DNA from: Parus major
Taxonomy: Eukaryota > Chordata > Aves > Passeriformes > Paridae
Length of the DNA stretch: 64,000 bases
Direction: 5' to 3'
Assembly (NCBI RefSeq): GCF_001522545.3
Contig: NC_031792.1
Location: 697,157-761,156, forward strand
The notes beneath the pieces are model-generated. The model ran no database searches. It was given only the letters and a program-made list of their open reading frames with translations, and had not been told where the DNA came from. Both the position numbers and the translations under genes were made by a program. Shown piece by piece: positions 43,495 to 54,314 of the stretch (positions are counted from its first letter, which is position 1; each line of letters begins with the position of its first letter).

Positions 43495-44865
43495 AAGGCG
43501 GGCTGGAGGTGAACTGGCTCTGCCGCCCTTCCCTGAGCCCCTGCTCGCTCCCACAAGAGCTCGGGGCTCCTGCACCTGCAGCCAGACATCATCCCCAGGG
43601 ACAGGGCTGATCCCACACCTGCAGGCACCAAAGACACTCATCCCAAAAAAGGGGAGGGTGAGCCAGCCAACAGCCCGGCCTCTGCTGAAGGGACACCCCA
43701 ACAGGCTGGACGCTGTCATCCACGGGGGTAGAGGGGCACAGCACGGGGCAGGAGCCGCTCTGAAGGGCACCAGGCTGAGGAACAACACCGGGAAGGTGGG
43801 GGCAGCTCCCCCAAGCAGCCTCCTCCGCAGGGACCCTGTCAGCCAGGAGCCTTCTGGGGGGAGGAGGACGTGCAGGGGAGATGTCGAGTTGCACTCTCGC
43901 AGGTGAGGACTTGACATCTCATGTGTAATGAGGAAAGAAAATGCATCAGGAGCATTTGGGGAAGATGACAGCAGATCAGAACTGCCTCCTTCTCCCACAG
44001 ATTTATTGTGTCAAGCAGTCACTCAGGGAAGTGGCAGCAGGCACTGTCAGCAGCCCAGGCATGGCAGGCTGGAGAGCCCGGCCCTTTGATCCAGCGGCTG
44101 CTCCGCGATGGATTTAGACAAACTCCCGGTGATTGCCTAACGGGAGAGCAGCTCACACACCTCAATTAGCAGCCGAGAGAGGGAAGAGCCCGAGCTCATC
44201 TCATTAAGGGCCCGGCTCGTTTCCCCACAGCACGCAAATGAAGAGCTGGTGGAGGACCCTGCAGTGGGAGCGATGGGGATCGGATGTGAGGGGCACTGAC
44301 CCCCCTGCTCCCAGGCCCACGTCCTTGGTGCCAGGGCAGGAAGGCAGCCAAGGCCACTTGTAGCCTCTACCAGGCTTTTCTGGCTGAGAAAGGGGTTGGG
44401 GAAGCTCAGACAACAGCTCCTGGAAAGGGATGCACAGGGCCTCATCAGCATGTGAATAAATAGGAGATTAAATCTGAGCCCTGAGTATTCACTGTGGGAT
44501 GTAGGAAATGTTTGTTCCTGTGTTCTGAAAAGCCTGAGACAAAAACAAACCCGACACAGCTTCCTCCTCCTTGTCCTCCTCCCCATCCAGCCTGGATGGG
44601 TTCCCTCTGGTCCCCACCTCTAGCTGGGAGACTCCCACCCAAGGAGCTGAGGACCCAGACCGAAAGTTTTGCAGAGGTCCAGGTGCTCTCCAGCCCACTG
44701 AGCCAGCTCCATCCCTCTCTGCCAGCGCTGCCCATGGCCCACAGGCAGCCAAGCCTCCCTTCATCCCAAATCCTGCTCTCCCACACCCGGTCAAGCCCTG
44801 CAGCCTGGAGCTCATCACCCTCACACTGCAGAGCTCTGCCGCAGCCAGCCAGCAGCCGCCTGAAA
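43495..44865. other. Non-coding background
   Basis: GC-rich sequence; no gene, transposon or tandem array recognised. Confidence 0.4.
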
Positions 44866-44869
44866 GGGA

Positions 44870-45215
44870 GGGAATTCAGGATATTTTAAGACACTTGGAA
44901 ATCTTCCGTATCGATTTCCCCGTCTCAGTAATTAGATGTAGCGATTAGACTCTCTTTCACTACACGGCGGGGCGGCTCCGAGCGGAGCTTCCCGGCAGTG
45001 TTTACATCGGGGATGCTCCCGCAGCCTCATCCTCATGCACGGCAAACAGCCCAGCTGTGTGACCGGAGCCACCTCCCCGCGAATCTGGCACCGGGATGCG
45101 ATATACATAATATATAACAGCCGTGTTTATCAGACGGGAACACATCGCAGCTGCTGGTAAACCAGCGCGCGAGCCTTGAGCTGCACGGAAACTTCATGTA
45201 TTATTTAAAATCCTT
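44870..45215. promoter_or_regulatory. Small CpG island with GC box and AT-rich core
   Basis: From about 44963 to 45190 I count 21 CpGs in some 228 bp, with an observed/expected ratio near 1 by rough count. The segment includes a GGGGCGG GC box (in GGCGGGGCGGCTCC), a CGCGCG cluster and an AT-rich run ATACATAATATATAACAG. It is preceded by CAGTAATTAGATGTAGCG. Promoter-like and enhancer-like traits coexist; no exon is identifiable. Inference. Confidence 0.42.
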
Positions 45216-45219
45216 TCCC

Positions 45220-45840
45220 AGGAATGCTGTCAAGCCGAGCCCGGGCTGTGCCCATGAGGATGGCGGGCTGGGGGCTGCGGTGCTGCCTGGCGGTGCCGGT
45301 GCCTGGCACGGTGCCTGCCCGCCTCGGCCGGCAGCCGCCATCCCACTGGCTCCATCCCTTCCTCCGGGGAATTCTGCCAGGCGCCTCCGTTCAGCTGTCC
45401 CCACACAGCCCTCCCACATCCATGGATTTGCAGGTGCTTTCCACGCCCAGGACCCACCGAACCAGACCCATCTCAAGCTGTTCCTGCCTCATGCACCGCA
45501 CAAATTCGGGTGTTCCTGGCGCTCCTGCAGGTGGGACATCCCTCCCTGAGCTCCCTGAGAGCTGCAGTGGGCACAGGAAATATCAGTCCCTGCTGACGGC
45601 CCAGCAAGTGCAGCCGTGTTCACTCAGAGCCAGGATAATCTGGAGATTGCTCTGTAATGAACGGATGAGGAATGTTTCAGTATCCAGAACAAGGAAAGCA
45701 GTGGAGGTCTTGAGTGGGTAAATCAGAACTCTGGCTCTCTGTGGATGATCACGGCTCCCCAGCAGAAGGGCAGGCCAGGACACGAAGTGCCAGAATCCAA
45801 CCCCAGGGAATGCTCAGCAGAGCAATGGGTCAGGGAGAGA
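45220..45840. other. Non-coding background
   Basis: No gene supported; composition falls from GC-rich to mixed before the CR1 tail. Confidence 0.4.
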
Positions 45841-45842
45841 GA

Positions 45843-46090
45843 TCATAGAATTGTTTAGGATGGAAAAGCCCAACCCAACACTGTCAAGGCCACCACTAAA
45901 CCATGTCCCCAAGTGCCACATCTACATGACTTTTAAATCCCTCCAGAGCTGGACCACAATTTCAGTTAAATATCAGGTGCCAATCTCCAATCTAAACCTC
46001 CCCTGGCACAACCTGAGGCCTTTTCTTCTTGTGCTACCTGGGAGAGGACAGTGCCTCCCACCCACCACAGCCTCCTCTCAGGCAGGCCAT
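45843..46090 (-). mobile_element. CR1 LINE fragment, 3' end
   Basis: Read on the plus strand, the segment shows the reverse complement of the CR1 3' region: CATAGAATTGTTTAGGATGG, ACTGTCAAGGCCACCACTAA, CCATGTCCCCAAGTGCCACA, CCAATCTAAACCTCCCCTGG and the CTTCTTGTGCTACCTGGGAG stretch. A short segment after GGAAAAG is deleted relative to the family pattern I recall. The upstream boundary is fuzzy and may reach 46120. Non-functional relic. Confidence 0.93.
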
Positions 46091-46094
46091 GGAG

Positions 46095-46985
46095 ATGGTC
46101 AGAGCGACAGCGAGGCAGAGGTGCCAAGCAAAGGACATCCAAGAGCAGTGTAAAGCAAAAATCCCAGCAGGCTGGGAAGATTCTGCCAGAGTGAAGCAGC
46201 TCAAGGAAAGCACCTGTGCTCTGCCATGCAGCTCAGCATCCCTCTCCCCTCGACCCTGCCTGCCTCTGCTGGCTTGCTCCCCAGATTTTGGGGCTGCAGC
46301 AGCCCCATGTGCTCTTGCTCAGCAGGGGAGCAAAAGACAAATGGTTTAATATGTGCTAAATCCAGGCTCCAGCTTCACCACTTCCTTTTGTCTGCCTTCC
46401 TCACAGTATTTCCCAGCGCTCCAGATAAGAATGAATGCAAGGCTCTCATTAAAGTCCTGCTCGGTATCGTGTGCAGGGGTCACGGCGGTTTGCCCCACTA
46501 TCTGCATTTTTAAAGGTGTTTCAAATCCAGGCTTGCTTTTTCATCGGGAAAATAAAAGAAACCCGTGTGCCAAGCTGGAATAATCCATCCTCGGCTGCAA
46601 CTGAGACGGAGGCTGCTGCCAGGGCCGGCAGGAGGGAAGGATCTCTCTGCCAAGCTGCATTTCTGCTCCCCGCCTCCGCTTTCCCACCCACAGATGATGA
46701 TGCTCAAGTGCTTCCCCAGGAGCAGAAGGCTCCATCCCTCCCTGACTGTAATTCCTGCATTCCCTGCAGCAGCAGCCTCAGGGTGCAGCCAAGGATGGCT
46801 TAAGCCCAGTCTCAGAGGCATTTCCCACAACACCACCTTCCCCTGAGCCTTGTGACCCGTTGTCCCACTGCCCCCCAATGCTGGGGTGGGATGTGAGTGG
46901 CCACCACCTCACCCAGGTCCCAGCCAGGGCTCCCATCCTTTCCAACTCCTCATTCCCCTATTGCCCATTCAGCCACCCACAACAG
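46095..46985. other. Non-coding background
   Basis: No gene supported. A complex patch at about 46370-46560 (TCATTAAAGTCC, TATCTGCATTTTTAAAGG) might be conserved non-coding sequence at low confidence. Confidence 0.38.
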
Positions 46986-46989
46986 CCTG

Positions 46990-47260
46990 GGCCCTCTTTT
47001 TGTTTGGGGAAATAAAAACTGCCATAAATTTATGTACTTAAAGGATTTCTCACCAGAAAAGAGCCCCTGGAGACTCCCATTTTGTGAGAGTGAATCTCAC
47101 ACCTAATCACAAAGAGCTGCTATTTGCCGTATCTCCGATGAGGCAGCAGCTCCATCCTGCCTTTCCCAACGTCTATTTACCAAACCCATTTGCAAGTATA
47201 AAATTTAATCAGCCAGGTTTCATCTTGGAGGCATTAACATTCAAATGGGGCTCACTCCGA
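46990..47260. promoter_or_regulatory. Candidate conserved non-coding element
   Basis: AT-richer, non-repetitive sequence with GCCATAAATTTATGTAC, GAGTGAATCTCACACC, ACCTAATCACAAAGAGC and AAGTATAAAATTTAATCAGC. No coding signal. Function inferred. Confidence 0.38.
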
Positions 47261-47264
47261 GGGA

Positions 47265-49690
47265 TGGAGCTGGAGTAACTCGGGCATTGATACCGGGCAG
47301 CTCCCAGAGCGGGTGCAGTGATTTACTCAGCCTGGCACCAGGGGGGTGGCAGGGGCAGGACCCCCCAGTCCTGATGGGCAGCACAGTGGGGGAGACACAG
47401 GAGCATCCCCAGCCTTCCACATGAGGGATCCCAGCAAGAGCTTGGGGACAATTAAAGCACACAGTGAGCCCTCCTGAGAAACCCCATTGCTTTGGAATAA
47501 ACCACCCAGAGCCCCAAGGGAATCTGCTCCAGAGGGTGGAGAGGAGCTGTTCCAGCCCCGTGCCTCAGCACATGCCTCAGGGGAGGGATTTGTTAGGCAG
47601 AGCTCATAAAACATGTTTTATGGGCTGCCCTGCTCTTTGGGATGGACGGGAGGGCCCCACTTGACCTCGGGGGGAAGAGGAGACGGATGATGACAGGAGC
47701 CAGTGGTATTTTATCCCCACCAGATTAATGGGCCCTGCAGAGCAGCCAGGCTGCAGGATCCTCAGAACTCAGAGGGACGCTCCAGCACTGCGGAGCAAAA
47801 TCCAGCAGCTTCATCTAAAGCAGGAGGACTGCACCTTTTGGGCAATTTCCTGGGATTTGGGTATGCAGGCAGCAGCTCAGCAGACCCTGGGCCCAAGTGT
47901 CCCTCCCTGGGCACTTCAGAGATGAACATTCAGTTTCAGGCTGGTTAAACCTTTTCCTCTTAAGCCAATCCTCACTTTGCTAATCCCCCAGCTCCCTGCA
48001 GTAGAGAAGGGACCTGGACAGGCTGTCCCAAGGTGCCACACAGAATCTGACATCATGAAGTGACATTTCCCTGTCCCTGCACCCGGCCAGGGCTGCGACA
48101 CCGCAATAAAGCACCTGCTCTGTGGATGTACCCAGGAATCACCAAGGATCCTTCCATCCCCCCTACCTCTCTCTGCCTCCAGCCCTGACAGATTTTAATT
48201 ATTTGCACCACTTTCTCACGTATCTCATTACATTTGCTCTGGTGCCTCTCGCTGGCACCTGCAGCGGGAGCCGGCGGCGCTTGGGGCCTGCCAGGGCTGA
48301 GTGGTGCCAGGGCTGTCCAGGACACACCGAGCTGGCAGCTCTGCTGGGGAGGGAATTACGAGGCTCTTGGAAGTGTGCAGTGAGGGCAGAGGTGACACAG
48401 CTGATCCGTGCTCTGGCTCAGGGAGGGTGAGCACGAGCCTGGCTCTGTGAGCAGGGATGCTCCATCCGGCACGGCCCCGCAGCAGCCTCTCCCCTCTGGA
48501 AATAACCTTTGCTGGGCTTTATTAGGAGCCATAAAAAGCAGGAGAGAGAGTGTGAGTGAGGAAAGGCGAGAGGCATTATGTGTCTCGCTCTGGGAGCCGG
48601 CAATGGCTCCAACGCCAATAAATAAATAACAGAAGAAACATTCCCCTGGGTCCCTCTGACATATCTAATTGATATCACCAGGGATCTTCCATGAAGCAAA
48701 CAGGAATCTAATCTATGGCCTTGCACAGCCGAATGCAGGCAGCGGGGTGGCTGCCACGGAGCCTCCCACTCCTGACAGGGAAGTGGAAACCAATTCCAGG
48801 CTGCCCAGCATCCCAAAAACAAATGGAAGGCCTGGCGAGGCAGCAGCTGCACAGGCCTTGGAGAGGAGCTCTGTGGGAATTCCTGAGAAAAATACCATTT
48901 TCCAAAGATTCCACAGGGAAAAGAAAGGGAAAGCAGGGGCCAGGGAGGAGGTGGCACCACACTGGAGGTTTCCAGCTGTCCCCAGAAGTGCTGGCAGTGG
49001 CACAAGCAGACGGTGGTGCCAAGGGCTGGCTCCTGTCTGGCACGTTGTCCGTGCTGCTCCCGAGCTGTGCCTCCACAGAAATGCCCTCAGCCACCACCTC
49101 CCACCTTCCCTGTTTAATTAACTCCCTCCTGATGTAGGTAATGGAGCTCTGGAGCTCTTAAACGAAGATTTAATCAGCCCCAGCCCTGCACTGGCAGCAT
49201 CCAGCTCTCTTTGTTAGATTGGTGTGAAACCCAGGGCATGGCCAGCCCGTGCTCACTGCTAATGGCTGCCAGCATCCCAGAGTCCCTGGACAGTCCAGCT
49301 CCAAGTCCTCCAGACTCTTTTCCACCACCAAAGAGTCACCCGGGTCATTGATTTTTAGCATCATGCAAATGGAGCCAGCAGGGAGCTGGCAGCTCCAGTG
49401 CATTATTATTTAGGATGGATAAACTCCTATCCCGAGTTCCCAGCACCTTGCCAAGGCCAGGGGAAGGTTTGTGATTTATTGTGGTTGCTTTCAGCCTGTG
49501 GAGCAGCAGCAGCAAGGGGAGGGGAGGGGGCACAGCCCCTTCCATCACCAGGCAGCACAAGGGTGGCACCAGCCCCGTGCCCTCCCAGGGTCAGAGCCCA
49601 CGGCCTCCATCACATCCACTGGAGATGGACACCAGGGCAGCACCTGGCACGTGGCCACTGCAGCATGTGAGCAGCCCTGCAGCCTGCAAA
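47265..49690. other. Non-coding background with one octamer
   Basis: No gene supported. A perfect POU octamer ATGCAAAT lies at 49363-49370. AT-richer patches at about 48180-48240 (TTTTAATTATTTGC), 48600-48680 and 49110-49180 are weak regulatory candidates. Confidence 0.42.
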
Positions 49691-49693
49691 ACC

Positions 49694-50082
49694 NNNNNNN
49701 NNNNNNNNNNNNNNNNNNNNNNNNNNNNNNNNNNNNNNNNNNNNNNNNNNNNNNNNNNNNNNNNNNNNNNNNNNNNNNNNNNNNNNNNNNNNNNNNNNNN
49801 NNNNNNNNNNNNNNNNNNNNNNNNNNNNNNNNNNNNNNNNNNNNNNNNNNNNNNNNNNNNNNNNNNNNNNNNNNNNNNNNNNNNNNNNNNNNNNNNNNNN
49901 NNNNNNNNNNNNNNNNNNNNNNNNNNNNNNNNNNNNNNNNNNNNNNNNNNNNNNNNNNNNNNNNNNNNNNNNNNNNNNNNNNNNNNNNNNNNNNNNNNNN
50001 NNNNNNNNNNNNNNNNNNNNNNNNNNNNNNNNNNNNNNNNNNNNNNNNNNNNNNNNNNNNNNNNNNNNNNNNNNNNNNNNNN
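49694..50082. other. Assembly gap (389 N)
   Basis: All N, GC-rich flanks, no obvious flanking tandem unit. Frames of 213-281 codons spanning it are artefacts. Confidence 0.99.
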
Positions 50083-50790
50083 CCCCCAGCCCAGCAGCAG
50101 CCACCCCTCTCCCGGGTGTCCCGGCACAGCCGGATGGCACCGACAGCACCGGAGCCGCTGCCCAGCCGGGGAGAGCCTCTCCCGGTGCTGGTGGATGGAG
50201 AAGACGCTGTTCTCTGGGCAGAAAACAGGCATCCCCAGCCCCCAGAGCCCTCTCCCAGCTCAGCCCGCTCTGCCCCCGCCGGCAGCTCCTCCCCGACACC
50301 GATAGATTGCGGATAGATTGGCTGCCGGCAAGCGGCAATAGCTTTGCAGAAAACCATCTTAATAAGTGCATCTCCCAGCCAGGGGTGAGGAGCAGCAGCT
50401 GAAGCGCCGGCCTGGATGTCAAGTTACAAATGAGACATCCAACTGCTTCATTTATTAGAGGGAATCAATTCGACTTTTCATATTCACCAGGAGCTGGAGG
50501 CAGGAAGGACCCCGGCAGCCGCCGGCGCTCATCCCCTGCGCTCCAGCTCGATGCAGCGCGGGGGGAACAGGCAATGAGGAACCTCCACACTGCTCTTGTG
50601 CTCCTGGCCCAGGAGAGGAGCAGTGAGGAGAGAATTCTCCTCTCCACAGCTCTGCTGGAGGCCGCTGCAGGGAATGGCAGGCAGAAGAGGGGCTATGCCA
50701 TGGGGATGCGGCCGCCTTCGCACCGGGGAGCCGTGGCTCTGCCCTTTAGATGAAGCCAGAGGGCTCTGTGTGTGTGTGTGAACACAGTTT
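50083..50790. other. Non-coding background
   Basis: GC-rich and partly CpG-rich (about 50500-50570). A short (TG)n run lies at about 50764-50780. No exon recognised. Confidence 0.4.
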
Positions 50791-50794
50791 AATC

Positions 50795-50990
50795 CTCCAA
50801 GAGCTGTAATTGCCACTGTACAAAAATATTACAGGTCACTGGAAGCAATTTAATGATAATAAAAATTAGAAAAAAAACCAACAGGAAATGAAGCAGCTGC
50901 CATCCTCGATTTTCAGGCTTCTTTATCATGCAAAAAGGGCCTGTTAACTTCTCCACAGATATTTGAAGTGTGTGTAATTGCAGCAGAAAG
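50795..50990. promoter_or_regulatory. Candidate enhancer
   Basis: AT-rich unique island: AGCTGTAATTGCCACTG, AAAATATTACAGGTCAC, GCAATTTAATGATAATAAAA, CTTTATCATGCAAAAAGGGC and GTGTGTAATTGCAGC. Function inferred. Confidence 0.4.
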
Positions 50991-50994
50991 ACCT

Positions 50995-51550
50995 CCTGAT
51001 CCTGCCCTGCACTCCTCATCCTCCCCTGCACCCCTTGGGGACAAGGACCACCACGAGTGCTGTGCCAAGAGGCACCAGGAAAGATGAAAAGGTGGCTGGA
51101 AACCCCTGCATGCAGCACAGGAGTTCACCTGGTGGTTTCTTACAGACAGGAGTGACCCACACAGCCCCTGGGAGCACAGAACTCAGTGCTAGAGATGAAC
51201 CTGGCAGTCTGTCCTCACCCTTTTACCCGTACCCACCAATCTGTGCCCCAATGCCAGTCCCTGTGACAGGGGGAAGCTCTGAGCTGGCGGTGGCACGGCC
51301 AGGCTGGGGAGGTGGGCAGCCCCCAGAGAGGGGTTTTTCCCAGCCCAGACACACCAGCAGCTCCCAGTTCTCCAGGAGTGTGCTGGAAACACCTCTGCCC
51401 GCTGTGCTTGTCCCTCCACCAGCTCCTGCCACTTCCATGGCCCAGCCAGGGCCAGGGAGGAGCACGAGCAGCGTCTCGGGGCCCTTCCTGCCCGTGCCAC
51501 GCTGGCACTTGTCAGAGCCAGCAATGGCGACACTGTTATTATACATGGCC
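50995..51550. other. Non-coding background
   Basis: GC-rich; frames on both strands lack domains. Confidence 0.4.
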
Positions 51551-51554
51551 TCAA

Positions 51555-51760
51555 AGCCCATTCAAGGCACTGAAAGATGAATTATGTTTCATTTATATCA
51601 AAGAAGCAATCTCAGAGCCCATTTGTGATCAAATTTGCTGTCAGAGAAACTTTGCTTTATCTCATTACATCTGATATCTCTTGGCTTCTTGTCCTTGAGA
51701 CTATTAAAGTTTAATGTCAAATTCGAGATGAAATGGAATTGTTGCTGTATCATCTCATCA
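51555..51760. promoter_or_regulatory. Strong candidate conserved non-coding element
   Basis: About 200 bp of complex AT-rich sequence with sharp GC-rich borders: GATGAATTATGTTTC, ATTTGTGATCAAATTTGC (a near-palindrome), TTTATCTCATTACATCTG, GACTATTAAAGTTTAATG and TGGAATTGTTGCTGTATC. No repeat, no sensible frame. Typical appearance of a deeply conserved element, but this is inference. Confidence 0.45.
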
Positions 51761-51764
51761 GGAC

Positions 51765-52805
51765 CCGGTGCGCCCCGTCCATCCTCACCATCCTGACAAC
51801 TCATTACACCGGGGCAGCTGGGGAGAGGAGCCTGGGGGAGGCCCTGTGCGCTCGAGGGAGGGTGAGCACAGCACCAAGCAGCACCCAAGGAGAGGAATCC
51901 CCACAGCCAGGAGGGTTTGGGGGACGAGGGGCAGAGCGTCTGGCACAGCCACCACCCTGCTGTGGAGCTGGGAGCCACAGCCCAGGCAATCCCGGGCCTG
52001 GAATCCATCAAACACGCTGCACTTTGGTCCTTTGGAGACTGAGCCGGGCCCGCAGCGCAGCGAGGGCTTTGAAATGCAGAGCCAGGCTGGAAAACAGTCC
52101 TCTTTGAGGTGAAACATCCTCTCGGAATCATTTAGTCTCTCCGCAATCCTGCTTCCTGCAAAGACTAAACACCTTTGATGATCAGCTTTAGTGGGCTCCC
52201 GGGAGGCTCCCCTGGAGCCGGCCCGTTCAACCTCCTGAAAGCGCCGTGCACAGGGGTCTGCCGGGTCCAGATGAAAGCCAGTCCTCCTGGACCCATCCAC
52301 GAAAGCGTCCAGAGCCAAGCACAGATTTTCCAGGAAGATAATTCCCAGGTGCTGCTCTCCCCACCTCTCCAAACACACAGGGGCATCGCGGCGGCACCGA
52401 GAGGGAGAGGGCAGGAGGAGAGTGGGATGTGGGAGGATGGGAGGAAGCAGCGGCTCCCCAGCTCCTCTGGACACAAACCCCACAGATCCCAGCATGGGGA
52501 CACTGGCTCAGGGCAGAGAGCACACTCGGGGGGAGGACTCAGAGAAGAGACAGCGTTTCCCTGGGAAATCTGCTTCTGAGAAGGAGTTATTATCCATCAC
52601 CGGAGAAAAAAGGAAAAATGCGATCAGAAACTTCCCGACAGTCGCTCGCACAGTGTCAAAGCCCGCTGCAAACGCAGGCGAGAAGCACAGAGCCCTCATG
52701 GGGCAAGTTCTCCAGGTACCCTCTCGTTTTCAGGTGCCCAACCTTCGACTCTCTGGCTGGGAATTTCAAAGGAGCCAAGGGACACAGAGGCACAATTCCT
52801 GCCTC
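51765..52805. other. Non-coding background
   Basis: No gene supported. GC-rich with domainless frames on both strands. Confidence 0.42.
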
Positions 52806-52811
52806 ATTGCA

Positions 52812-52960
52812 AAAGTCTCAAGGAGTTCAGTCTCTGCAGATTAACAAAGGGAAGGTGATGAGGTGACTTGATCAAAGTCTTTAAATACCTACACAGAGAA
52901 CAAAAAAAAATTTATAATAGAGGGCTCTTCAGTCTAACAACAAAGGTGGAAAAAACCCCA
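52812..52960 (+). mobile_element. Probable older CR1-like LINE relic
   Basis: The segment AAGGTGATGAGGTGACTTGA, then TCAAAGTCTTTAAATACCTA, CACAGAGAACAAAAAAAAAT and GAGGGCTCTTCAGTCTAAC resembles the 3' coding part of older CR1-type LINEs, the 'RGDLI...YKYL' and 'GLF' region in translation. It is interrupted by stops and highly diverged, so it is much older than the other CR1 tails. It may continue to about 53165, but similarity fades. Identification is from remembered family patterns. Confidence 0.6.
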
Positions 52961-52964
52961 GTGC

Positions 52965-54095
52965 CTGGGAGCTGGAGCAGGATGAATGCAGCCCAAGCAC
53001 CAGGCTGAGGGGGATGAAACATCAGGAGCTGGCTAAGACATCTCAGCACCTGGAATGCTGTAAGCACTGCAGGGTGTTTGGGAAGAAACCCCCCACCCCA
53101 GAGCAGAAGCACATCAGGGAGCTCCTGCAGTCCCTGTCCCACAGGATGGACTGCTAAACAGCCACTCTCAGGCTGTGTCATTTATGGGAGAAGCTATTCC
53201 TGTGGAGGGCTGGCTGAGCAGGTGCCCTGGGGATATAAATCAGGACACCGCTGTCCCCGAGGCTCCGGGCGCTGATGGAAGCCAAGGCAAGCCGAGAGCA
53301 GAGGCCGTGTGGCTGGGAGTGACCCCGGGGCTGGAGCAGTGAATCATCCCGGCATCCCCAAGCTCCCTGGCTGAGAGATCAGCTCCTGGGACTGGTGTCC
53401 CGAGGCTCAGAGCCTTCCCCACGCTCTCTGCCCGCGCTGGGAGAGGCTGGAGCGAGTCCAGGCTGGGCTCCAGCCAGCATCTCCAGCACCTTTCCGTGCA
53501 GGAGCCCAGGAGAGCGGCTGTGTCTGCTCATCCTCCTGCCAGCTTCACCTTCCAGGCCGGCTCCTTCCCTCGCACTCCATCCCTCGGAGGCAATTCCCCG
53601 AGGGAGCAGCAGCTCATGGCCACCTCACCTTGCTGGATCCCACAGCCCCGGATTACCGCAGGAGCCGGCAGCAGGGCAGGAGCTGCCACGGATAAACACC
53701 AGCTCCTTTCTTCAAAGCGCCAAGCGGCTTTTCCAGCCCGGGCTAAACCTCTGGCATCAATAGCCACTAAACACATCATCATCCACGCTTAAAAGAATCA
53801 ACAGCAGCCTTCATTAGGGCAGCAGGCAGGGGCCGGGGCTCTGCTTTTGTGCTTTCCTGGCTTTAATGGGTTAGTTATGGCACTTTCAAAATGAATGAAC
53901 TCCCGAGCCCAGAGCCCCCAGCTCAATTGTCAGTTATTGCTGGCAGTTTATCAGCATTAACTGATTAGGCTCAGGATGATGGATGCCCCTGCCTGTGCCT
54001 GGTGCGGGCCGAGGAGCCGCCGCCTCTCCCTCGGTTCCTCTGTCACCCAGCAGTAATTGCTGGCTCTAATTCCCCACCACCACCACCACCTCCAG
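52965..54095. other. Non-coding background
   Basis: No gene supported. An AT-richer patch at about 53860-53975 (TGGGTTAGTTATGGC, GTTTATCAGCATTAACTG) is a weak candidate element. A short CAC repeat lies at 54075-54092. Confidence 0.4.
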
Positions 54096-54099
54096 CAGC

Positions 54100-54310
54100 A
54101 GCTTTTGTTTTCATCCTCTCGCAATCACAGAGAAGTCATAATAATAAAATAAAATTCAAATGAGAGGGAAGCTCAGCCCCGGCAGAATTTAATTGATGAT
54201 CATTACACTTTGGAATCTAAACTCTTTTAATTTCATTGTGTTTCACAGAGATGAATTATGAAATTACGGCTGGCCAATTACTGATCCTGCCTTGGCTTTG
54301 TGTGCCTTCC
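54100..54310. promoter_or_regulatory. Strong AT-rich candidate enhancer
   Basis: AT-rich island with AAGTCATAATAATAAAATAA, CAGAATTTAATTGATGATC, ATTACACTTTGGAATC, AACTCTTTTAATTTCATTG, GAATTATGAAATTACGGC and CCAATTACTGATCC. High TAAT density and no repeat. Function inferred. Confidence 0.43.
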
Positions 54311-54314
54311 CACT

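Noticed and set aside
49471..50422. Long frames (213-281 codons) across the 49.7-50.1 kb gap
   Set aside because: Open only because N bases are read through; the flanking peptides have no domain.
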